Below are positions 30,434 to 36,673 of a DNA stretch of 41,527 nucleotides, one piece after another (position 1 is the stretch's first letter; each line of letters starts with the position of its first letter). The position numbers and the translations under genes were made by a program. This DNA comes from JBBQER01 sp038320885 (lineage in GTDB: Bacteria; Actinomycetota; Acidimicrobiia; IMCC26256; PALSA-610): positions 1 to 41,527 of the forward strand of contig JBBQER010000023.1 of NCBI GenBank assembly GCA_038320885.1, given 5' to 3'. The notes under the pieces were generated by a model. That model saw nothing but the letters and a program-made list of their open reading frames with translations. It did not search any database and was not told the origin of the DNA.

Positions 30434-31188
30434 AGGTGGCAGCCGTCCAGCACGACATCGTCTGGGAAGACCGCGACGCGAACTTCGAACGACTCGGCCC
30501 GATGATCGCGGCCGCGGCGGCGCAGGGTGCGCGGCTCGTCGTGCTGAGTGAGATGTTCTCGACCGGTTTTTCGATGAACACCGATCTCGTCGCCGAATCG
30601 GCTGACGGCCCGAGCGTGCGGTTCCTGCTCGACCAGGCGGCCCGGCACGCCGTGTGGGTCTGCGGATCGATTCCGGAGCGGCCCGCGGCCGCCGATCGTC
30701 CGTTCAACCAGCTGGTGCTCGCGGCACCCGACGGCGCGGTCCACCGTTACGCCAAGATCCACCCGTTCGGCTACGGCGCCGAGCACGAGCAGTACGCGGC
30801 CGGCGACACCTTTCGCACCGTCGACGTCGAAGGCGTTCGCTGTTCGTTCTTCGTTTGCTACGACCTGCGATTCGCCGACGAGTTCTGGCCGCTCGCGCCC
30901 GAGACCGACTGCTACGTCGTTCCGGCCAACTGGCCGCAGTCGAGACGGTTGCACTGGCCGGCGCTGCTGCGCGCTCGCGCGATCGAGAACCAGGCGTACG
31001 TCGTCGGCGTCAACCGCGTCGGCGAGGGCGGCAAGCTGACGTACGTGGGCGACTCGGTGATCGTCGACCCATTGGGAGACGAGTTGGCGAACGCCGGTGA
31101 CGCGGAGTGCATCCTCACGGCGGAGGTCGATCCCGGTCGCGTGCAGGAGATCCGCACCCGCTTCCCGTTCCTCGCCGACCGGCGGTAG
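30430..31188 (+). CDS. Carbon-nitrogen hydrolase, omega-amidase/Nit2-like
   Basis: A 252-residue nitrilase-superfamily amidase. The catalytic triad is clear: Glu41 (VVLSEMFSTGFSM), Lys109 (YAKIHPFGYG) and Cys143 (FFVCYDLRFADEF). The EMFSTGFSM and CYDLRFADEFW contexts match the omega-amidase (YafV/Nit2) branch, which removes the amide from alpha-ketoglutaramate-type compounds or deaminated glutathione; this is metabolite repair in the cytoplasm. GTG 30430 overlaps the previous stop (GTGA), and TACCGT lies six bases before it, so it could be coupled, separately transcribed, or both. Confidence 0.82.
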   Translation: MKVAAVQHDIVWEDRDANFERLGPMIAAAAAQGARLVVLSEMFSTGFSMNTDLVAESADGPSVRFLLDQAARHAVWVCGSIPERPAAADRPFNQLVLAAPDGAVHRYAKIHPFGYGAEHEQYAAGDTFRTVDVEGVRCSFFVCYDLRFADEFWPLAPETDCYVVPANWPQSRRLHWPALLRARAIENQAYVVGVNRVGEGGKLTYVGDSVIVDPLGDELANAGDAECILTAEVDPGRVQEIRTRFPFLADRR

Positions 31189-31229
31189 TCGGCCGGCCGG
31201 TCTGCAGTTGCCCGCGCGGGCGCCGATGC

Positions 31230-31243
31230 GAGAACGTGTTCTA
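31230..31243. promoter_or_regulatory. KstR-like operator (one mismatch) upstream of LLM oxidoreductase
   Basis: GAGAACGTGTTCTA fits the KstR form TnnAACnnGTTnnA at every defined position except the first (G for T). It includes AGAAC and GTTCT as perfect inverted arms. It lies 36 bases upstream of the ATG at 31280 in a 91-base intergenic gap, where a repressor site would be expected. KstR is the TetR-type repressor of cholesterol degradation in mycobacteria and relatives. Confidence 0.5.
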
Positions 31244-31279
31244 CCTGCCGCTCGCAAAGCTGATCGTAAGAGGACGCCG

Positions 31280-32386
31280 ATGAAGTTCGCCCTGTTCTAC
31301 GAGATCCCGGTCGCCAAGCCGTGGAAGCCCGACAGCGAGCACCTCGCGTACAAGAACACCCTGACCCAGGCGATCGCGGGCGAGGCTGCGGGCTTCTCCG
31401 CGTTTTGGACGGTCGAGCACCATTTTCTCGAGGAGTACTCGCACTGCTCGAACCCCGAGGTGCTCTACGGGGCGATCGCCGCGCGCACGTCGAAGATGCG
31501 ACTCGGCTACGGCGTGCGGCTCATCCCCAAGCCGTACAACCACCCGATTCGGACCGCGGAGTCGGTGGCGGTGCTCGACCTGCTCTCCGACGGCCGGGTC
31601 GACTTCGGGACCGGTCGCTCGGCGACCCGCCTCGAGCTCGAAGGCTTCGGCGTCGATCCGGCCGACACGCGCGAGATGTGGCGCGAAGGAATCGAGCACG
31701 TGGTGGATTGCTGGACGAACGAGCGCACCTCGTTCCAGGGCAAGCACTGGTCGCTGCCCGTCGAGCGGCGCGTGCAGCCCAAGCCGTTGCAGCAGCCGCA
31801 CCCGCCGATCTGGGGTGCGACCACGAGCGACGACGGCCACCAGCAGGTGGGCGAGCTGGGACTCGGCTTGTGCTCGTTCGCGGTGGGCGTTTCACCCGAA
31901 GACGTGAAGAAGAAGATCGACATCTACCGTGCCGCGGTGGCGCAGTGCTCGGCGCCGATCAGCAAGTTCGTCAACAACGCGGCCGCGACGTTCACGATGG
32001 CGCTCTGCGCGCCGACCGAGGAAGAGGCGCGTGAGTCAGCACGGGAGTCGTTCGAGTGGTACCCGAAGGTCGGTGCGCGCCAGATTGCCGCGGTCGCGGA
32101 GTGGATGCAAGAGCGCAAGCAGGAGCTTGGCAACTACGGCTACGCGGCCGACATGCGCGCCGTCTCCGACGACGGTTCGCTCGACCTGCTCAGCCTCGAG
32201 TATCTCGTCGACACCGGCGCGTGCGTGCTCGGTACACCGGACCAGTGCGTCGACGCGTGCAAGCGCTACGAAGCCGCGGGCGTCGACCTGCTCCTGTGCC
32301 TCGTGAACCCTTACAAGATCGGCCACGATCAGGTGATGCAGACCATCGACCTGATGGGCACGCACGTGATCCCGCAGTTCGGTTAA
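31280..32386 (+). CDS. LLM-class flavin-dependent oxidoreductase (luciferase-like)
   Basis: A 368-residue luciferase-like TIM barrel. KFALFYEIPVAKPW opens the barrel, FWTVEHHFLEEYSHCSNPEV has the HH...CSNP flavin-side motif of the alkanal-monooxygenase-like branch, MRLGYGVRLIPKPYNHPIRTAE and DLLSDGRVDFGTGRSATRLE are the following strands, and PHPPIWGATTSDDGHQQVGE closes the pocket. It probably uses FMNH2 or F420 in oxidation of a hydrophobic ketone or aldehyde. GAGG precedes the ATG. A KstR-like operator lies in its upstream region, which ties it to lipid or steroid breakdown. A paired repeat element follows its stop by nine bases. Confidence 0.85.
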   Translation: MKFALFYEIPVAKPWKPDSEHLAYKNTLTQAIAGEAAGFSAFWTVEHHFLEEYSHCSNPEVLYGAIAARTSKMRLGYGVRLIPKPYNHPIRTAESVAVLDLLSDGRVDFGTGRSATRLELEGFGVDPADTREMWREGIEHVVDCWTNERTSFQGKHWSLPVERRVQPKPLQQPHPPIWGATTSDDGHQQVGELGLGLCSFAVGVSPEDVKKKIDIYRAAVAQCSAPISKFVNNAAATFTMALCAPTEEEARESARESFEWYPKVGARQIAAVAEWMQERKQELGNYGYAADMRAVSDDGSLDLLSLEYLVDTGACVLGTPDQCVDACKRYEAAGVDLLLCLVNPYKIGHDQVMQTIDLMGTHVIPQFG

Positions 32387-32394
32387 GCGGCCCC

Positions 32395-32467
32395 AACCGC
32401 ACGTTTTCTCATCAGACGCGAATGCGTCACGCTTAACGGCACTTTTTCACATCAGAGTCGCAAGCGC
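32395..32467 (+). repeat. Paired ~32-bp repeat element, 40-bp period (copy A)
   Basis: Two units sit in direct orientation: 32395-32426 and 32435-32467, with matching positions exactly 40 bases apart. Shared core: AAC-G-CAC, then TTTTC-CATCAGA and CGCAA. Unit one contains TTTCTCATCAGACGCGAAT, which recurs with one change in the copy at 40504-40533. The element lies between the LLM gene and the MetF-like gene, transcribed the same way. GACGC-GAAT-GCGTC (32415-32428) can form a small hairpin. Confidence 0.65.
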
Positions 32468-32517
32468 GCCGCTCATGGCAAGAGCGTACGAACGGCGGCA
32501 CCGGCCGGCATTGCAAT

Positions 32518-32523
32518 TACTCT
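32518..32523 (+). promoter_or_regulatory. TANNNT -10 box, probable leaderless promoter
   Basis: TACTCT is followed by six bases and the ATG at 32530. An in-frame TTG at 32524 is the alternative start but would lie upstream of the predicted transcription start. Confidence 0.5.
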
Positions 32524-32529
32524 TTGCGA

Positions 32530-33297
32530 ATGCCCGACCGCCGGTTCGAAGTCGTGTGCGAGGTGGAGCCGCCGACTCGGCCCGACCTCATGCACGTTCG
32601 CCATCAGATCGGCGTGTTGAGCAAGGTTGCATCCGCCTTCTTGATCCCCGACAACCACATCGGTCGGGCGACGGTGTCGAGCGTCGCGGTTGCGCACGAG
32701 GTCGAGCAGATGGGCGGACGGTCGATCGCGTGCCTCAACGCCCGCGACCGCAACCTCCTCGGCTTTCGCCGTGACCTGCTCACTGCCGCCGCGTACGGCG
32801 TCGACCAGTTCCTGTTCGTCTACGGCGACCGTCCCAGTTCGGGCGCGCGTACGGGCCAGCTCACCGTGCGTTCGATGATCGAAGAGCTCCGCGGCTTCCC
32901 GACCGAAGGCAGTCGGCCGTTTCGCGCCGGGGTCGCCGCGGGGCCGGGACCGTTGCCGGCTTGGACGCGCGACGCCGACTTCGTCTTCGCGCAGGTGCGC
33001 TTCTCGCTCGACGAGATGCTCGAGTGGCGGGCGCAGACCGACTTCGACGGTCTGGTGTACGCGGGCGTGATGGTGGTGCCCAGCGTGTCGATGGCGCGCA
33101 AGATCGGCGCCGACATCCAGCAGCTCGCGGTTCCCGACGAGTGGCTCGCCGCGATCGATCGCGATCCGACGGCCGGAGTGTCACTCGCGTGCGATCTCGT
33201 GGAGGCCGTACGCGAGTCCGGCGCGTTCGACGGCGTGCATCTGATTCCAGTGAGCCGCTACCGAGAGGTCGCCGCCCACCTCGAAGCGCAACGTTGA
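32530..33297 (+). CDS. MetF-like (methylenetetrahydrofolate reductase family) protein
   Basis: A 255-residue TIM-barrel flavoprotein candidate. RFEVVCEVEPPTRPDLMHV matches the start of the MTHFR barrel (family FEVxPP), DQFLFVYGDRP is the xGD strand, FVFAQVRFSLDEMLEW corresponds to the family FxxTQxxFD segment, and FDGLVYAGVMVVPSVSMARKI the PIxxGIxPI turn, all in degenerate form. It is shorter than MetF (about 290) and lacks the usual substrate motifs, so it may act on a different C1 or amino-acid donor. ATG 32530 chosen. It is followed after seven bases by a phosphoesterase gene and preceded by the paired repeat element. Confidence 0.65.
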   Translation: MPDRRFEVVCEVEPPTRPDLMHVRHQIGVLSKVASAFLIPDNHIGRATVSSVAVAHEVEQMGGRSIACLNARDRNLLGFRRDLLTAAAYGVDQFLFVYGDRPSSGARTGQLTVRSMIEELRGFPTEGSRPFRAGVAAGPGPLPAWTRDADFVFAQVRFSLDEMLEWRAQTDFDGLVYAGVMVVPSVSMARKIGADIQQLAVPDEWLAAIDRDPTAGVSLACDLVEAVRESGAFDGVHLIPVSRYREVAAHLEAQR

Positions 33298-33304
33298 CGC
33301 TCTG

Positions 33305-34063
33305 ATGCGCATCGCATTGCTCTCCGACATTCACGGCAACACGATCGCCCTCGACGCGGTGTTGGGCGACATCGAAGCCAACGGCGGCGCCGACGAGCAT
33401 TGGGTGCTCGGCGACATCGTCGCGCTGGGCCATGACCCGGCCGGTGTGCTCGAACGACTGACCTCGCTCCCGAATCCAGTGTTCGTCCGCGGCAACACCG
33501 ATCGCTACGTCGTCACGGGGGAACGACCGCCGCCGAGTGAAGGCGATGCCGCCGCCGACCCGGCCCTGGTTCCGGTGATCGCAGAGGTGGCGGGCTCGTT
33601 CGCCTGGACCGCCGGATACCTCGCCGCGACCGGGTGGACGGAGTGGCTGGCAGCGCTCCCCACCGAGCATCGGCGCACATTGCCCGACGGCACTCGTGTT
33701 CTCGCGGTGCACGCGTCGCCGGTCGCTGACGACGGTCCAGGTATCGGATGCCAGGCGGGCGATGACGGGCTCGCGCGATTGCTCGACGGCTGCGACGCCG
33801 ACCTCGTGCTCGGCGGCCACACCCACCGACCGTTCGATCAGCTGGTCGGCGCGGTGCGTGCGGTGAACTTGGGGAGCGTGAGCAATCCGGTCGCTCCCGA
33901 TCTTCGAGCGTCGTACGTCGTGATCGATGCGGACGTGCGTGGCTACGCGCTCGAACGCCGGCGGGTCGCGTACGACTGCGAAGGGGTGATCAGCGCGCTC
34001 GAGGCGCTGAACCATCCCGGCCGCAGCTGGCTGACCAAGCAACACCGCGGCGAGCTGACCTGA
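33305..34063 (+). CDS. Metallophosphoesterase, YfcE/MJ0936-like
   Basis: A 252-residue calcineurin-like phosphoesterase. All metal motifs are present: LLSDIHGN (Asp8, His10), WVLGDIVALG (Asp37), VRGNTDRY (Asn64, with Asp66), LAVHASP and GGHTHRPF near the C-terminus, where two His complete the dimetal site. This motif set matches the YfcE-type group of small phosphodiesterases. Substrate unknown. Located seven bases after the MetF-like gene and likely co-transcribed with it. Confidence 0.85.
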   Translation: MRIALLSDIHGNTIALDAVLGDIEANGGADEHWVLGDIVALGHDPAGVLERLTSLPNPVFVRGNTDRYVVTGERPPPSEGDAAADPALVPVIAEVAGSFAWTAGYLAATGWTEWLAALPTEHRRTLPDGTRVLAVHASPVADDGPGIGCQAGDDGLARLLDGCDADLVLGGHTHRPFDQLVGAVRAVNLGSVSNPVAPDLRASYVVIDADVRGYALERRRVAYDCEGVISALEALNHPGRSWLTKQHRGELT

Positions 34064-34066
34064 GTC

Positions 34067-34080
34067 GCGCGAGAACGCGC
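34067..34080. terminator. Short GC hairpin between convergent genes
   Basis: GCGCG (34067-34071), AGAA loop, CGCGC (34076-34080) lies in the 21 bases between the phosphoesterase and the convergent amidohydrolase ends. It has a stable tetraloop but no T tract, so it is a weak terminator call. Confidence 0.4.
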
Positions 34081-34084
34081 CGCG

Positions 34085-35815
34085 CTACGCGTCGGCGGGA
34101 ATCTGCACGGTGTAGGTGTCGCGCCCGGAACGCAGCACGGTGCCGGGGCGCGCGTCGATCGTCGTGCCGTCGGCGACAACGGTCGTGCCGTTGACGATCA
34201 CGCGGTGCACGCCCGACGCGTCGGCGAAGAGGCGACTCGTCCCGCCGGGGAGATCGTTCACGAGCTTGACCTCGCCGGTGTCGATCGTCTCCGGATCGAA
34301 CAGGAAGAGGTCGGCGTGGAAGCCTTCCCGCACCAGCCCGCGGTCGCGCAGGCCGAACAGCGCGGCGGGGATCTGTGTCATCAGCTGTACGCAGCGCTCC
34401 ATCGAGACGAGTTGGCGACCGCGGATGCAGTCGCCGAGGAACTTGGTGGGGTACGGCGCGCCGCACATGCGGTCGAGGTGCGCGCCCGCGTCGGAGCCGC
34501 CGACCATCACCAGCGGGTGGTCCCACGCTTCGGCGCGCAACTGCCACGACTTCGGGTCGCTGTCGGAAGGAAGCGGCCACAAGACAGTGCGGAGATCGTC
34601 GTTGATCACCGTGTCGAGGAGCGTGTCGAACGGCGACTTGCCCGACTTCTGCGCGAGGTCGGCAATCGTCTGGCCCTTCAGGCCTTCGTTGGCGGCGGAG
34701 TAGGTGTCGCCGATCAGGTACCGGCCCCACGACGCGAGCCGCGAGAACACGCCGGCTTCCTGCGAATGCGCCCGCTCGTCCATCCACCGCCGGACCTCGG
34801 GATCACGCAGCTTCGCGATGCGCTCGGGGACGGGCAGGTTCATCACGTCGGACCAGCCGGGCAGCATGAACAGCGCGCAGTAGGTGAGGAACGACATGTT
34901 CATCTCGACGAGTATCGGCATCGTGAGCGCGATCGCGGTGCCGCCGCGCGCTCGCGCGTTCTCGCACGCCGCGACCTGGTCGTGGTAGCGCTGGGGCTCG
35001 GCCGAGTCGATCGTCAGCACGTTCCAGTTGAGCGGCCGGCGGCCGGCGAGCGTCATCTCGGCCATCAGGTCGATCTCCGCGTCGGAGAAGCCGCGCAGGC
35101 ACCCGTCGGTCACGTACTCGAGGGTTGTTCCCTCGTGCTCACTGACGGCGCGGCACAGCGCGAGCACCTCGTCGTTCGACGCCCACCGGGATGCGACCGG
35201 TTGGCCGTCGCCGTCGGAGTGAGTGAACGAAAGTGTCGTGGAGAAGCCGAGGCCGCCGGCGCCGATCGAGTCCTGCAGGAGGGCGACCATCGCGTCGAGC
35301 TGCTCGGGCGTCGCCTCGTTGCCGATGCTGTCGGGACCCATCACGTTGCGGCGCAGCGCGCAGTGGCCCACGAGGAATCCGACGTTGAGGCCGACGTTGC
35401 CGTCGAGCGCGCCGAGGTAGTCGCCGAACGAGCGCCAGTTCCACGGCACGCCCGTCTCGAGCGCGGGGAGCGGCATGCCCTCGACCTTGGCCATCATGCG
35501 CCGCAGGTAGTCGGCGTCGACCGGCGCGATCGGCGCGAGCGTGAATCCGCAGTTGCCGGCGATCATGCTGGTGACGCCGTGCAGGTTCGAAGGGCTCGCG
35601 GCGGGATCCCAGAACAGCTGCGCGTCGTAGTGCGTGTGCGGGTCGACGATGCCGGGCGCGACGACGAGGCCGCCCGCGTCGATGGTCTCGGCGGCCGCTT
35701 CGTTGATCGTGCCGATCTCCACGATGCGGCCGTCGAGGACGCCGACGTCGGCCTGCCGGGCCGGCGCACCCGTCCCGTCGACGACCGAGCCGCCCTTGAT
35801 CACGCAATCGAGCAT
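34085..35815 (-). CDS. N-acyl-D-amino-acid deacylase-type amidohydrolase
   Basis: A 576-residue amidohydrolase_3 protein. The N-terminal beta domain (VIKGGSVVDGTGAPARQADV) leads to the metal motif PGIVDPHTHYDAQLFWDP (His-x-His), the NCGFTLAP strand, MVGGSDAGAHLDRMCG with the conserved barrel Asp, and a C-terminal beta sandwich with FHADLFLFDPETI. The family deacylates N-acyl-D-amino acids, though many actinobacterial members are assigned only by fold. GAGGGGG eight bases before the ATG is a good ribosome site. A perfect KstR-form operator sits 21-34 bases upstream of the ATG, so it may belong to a lipid/steroid regulon. Confidence 0.85.
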   Translation of the reverse strand: MLDCVIKGGSVVDGTGAPARQADVGVLDGRIVEIGTINEAAAETIDAGGLVVAPGIVDPHTHYDAQLFWDPAASPSNLHGVTSMIAGNCGFTLAPIAPVDADYLRRMMAKVEGMPLPALETGVPWNWRSFGDYLGALDGNVGLNVGFLVGHCALRRNVMGPDSIGNEATPEQLDAMVALLQDSIGAGGLGFSTTLSFTHSDGDGQPVASRWASNDEVLALCRAVSEHEGTTLEYVTDGCLRGFSDAEIDLMAEMTLAGRRPLNWNVLTIDSAEPQRYHDQVAACENARARGGTAIALTMPILVEMNMSFLTYCALFMLPGWSDVMNLPVPERIAKLRDPEVRRWMDERAHSQEAGVFSRLASWGRYLIGDTYSAANEGLKGQTIADLAQKSGKSPFDTLLDTVINDDLRTVLWPLPSDSDPKSWQLRAEAWDHPLVMVGGSDAGAHLDRMCGAPYPTKFLGDCIRGRQLVSMERCVQLMTQIPAALFGLRDRGLVREGFHADLFLFDPETIDTGEVKLVNDLPGGTSRLFADASGVHRVIVNGTTVVADGTTIDARPGTVLRSGRDTYTVQIPADA

Positions 35816-35835
35816 CGGGCGAACCCCCTCAGAAA

Positions 35836-35849
35836 TAGAACGTGTTCCA
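35836..35849. promoter_or_regulatory. KstR-like operator, perfect consensus match
   Basis: TAGAACGTGTTCCA matches TnnAACnnGTTnnA at all eight defined positions, and flanking A and T extend the symmetry. It lies just upstream of the amidohydrolase gene (ATG at 35815), in the 71-base gap to the gene before it. The only other near-match found in non-coding sequence is at 31230. Confidence 0.6.
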
Positions 35850-35886
35850 TTCTGTACGCCGAAGCCCCGCCCGACAAGCCCGTTCG

Positions 35887-36627
35887 CTAGGGGCGGCCGC
35901 GCTTGGAGGCGTGGAGGGCCTCGCGGCGGGCGGCCTGGGCGGCGGCGCGGGCGGCGCGCTCGTGCGCCGCGGTGGCCCGGCGCTCGGTCTTCTGGGCCTT
36001 GCGCTGCTCGAGGATGCGAGCGCGCTCAGGATCGGCGTCGCCCTTCTTGCGCGGCGTCCGCGCGACGAGGCCGAAGCTCGGCAGCTCGGCGTCGTCGGCA
36101 TCCGCGTCGTCGTCGGCGACCTCCGGGATGACGAAACGCTCGTCGGTGTCGAGGATCTCGCGCATGGCGTCGCGGCACGGGGCATCGGACACTGCGTAGC
36201 TCGCAACCATCAACCGGGCGAGCTCGATGCCGTGTTGCCCGATCACGTCGGGCAGCACCTCGTCGAGGTCGGCGCGGCTCGGGTCGTCGCTGCGATCGCC
36301 GAGGGCTCGAACAGTGGCGTCATTGGCCCGGTTCGTGATCGCCGACGCCACCATCAGCTGGCGGTCGACCGCGAGCCCGCGCAGCTTGCGCCGGACGAGC
36401 GGGGCGAGCGCCTCACCGAGATGCATGGTGGCCCGGGGGAGGTTGAGCTGCACCGCGAGGTCTTGACGCTGCTTCTCCGTGATCCCACTCAGTCCGCGCC
36501 GCAATGATTCGTCGTCGAGCGACGTGAGCGCGTCGTCGAGTCGCTTCAGGTCGATCTCGTCCTGCTCCGACCGCTCCTCGCCGGCGACTTCGGTTTCGTC
36601 GACGTCGGTTGCGTGGGGGGCGTTCAT
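35887..36627 (-). CDS. Protein of unknown function with basic coiled-coil tail
   Basis: A 246-residue soluble protein I do not recognise. Residues 1-about 30 are acidic and probably disordered. A helical middle part includes LDDALTSLDDESLRRGLSG, LAVQLNLPRATMHLGEALAPLVRRKL and DLDEVLPDVIGQHGIELARLMVA. An acidic linker (ADDDADADDAE) precedes a tail from about 200 rich in Arg, Ala and Lys that would form a basic helix or coiled coil (LEQRKAQKTERRATAAHERA), ending SKRGRP. The acid-then-basic layout suggests nucleic-acid or protein binding. It diverges from the mannosidase gene and precedes the amidohydrolase on the same strand. Confidence 0.6.
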   Translation of the reverse strand: MNAPHATDVDETEVAGEERSEQDEIDLKRLDDALTSLDDESLRRGLSGITEKQRQDLAVQLNLPRATMHLGEALAPLVRRKLRGLAVDRQLMVASAITNRANDATVRALGDRSDDPSRADLDEVLPDVIGQHGIELARLMVASYAVSDAPCRDAMREILDTDERFVIPEVADDDADADDAELPSFGLVARTPRKKGDADPERARILEQRKAQKTERRATAAHERAARAAAQAARREALHASKRGRP

Positions 36628-36661
36628 CGGGCGCCAGCTTCGCGCGTCAGCGGCCTTGGCG

Positions 36662-36667
36662 TAGCGT
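36662..36667 (+). promoter_or_regulatory. TANNNT -10 box, probable leaderless promoter of alpha-mannosidase
   Basis: TAGCGT, six bases, then the GTG at 36674. TTCGCG (36639-36644) lies 17 bases upstream at the -35 position. Confidence 0.5.
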
Positions 36668-36673
36668 CGAGGG

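Noticed and set aside
32395..32467. CRISPR array
   Set aside because: Only two degenerate units with about eight bases between them, no cas genes, and the same arrangement is repeated at another intergenic site.
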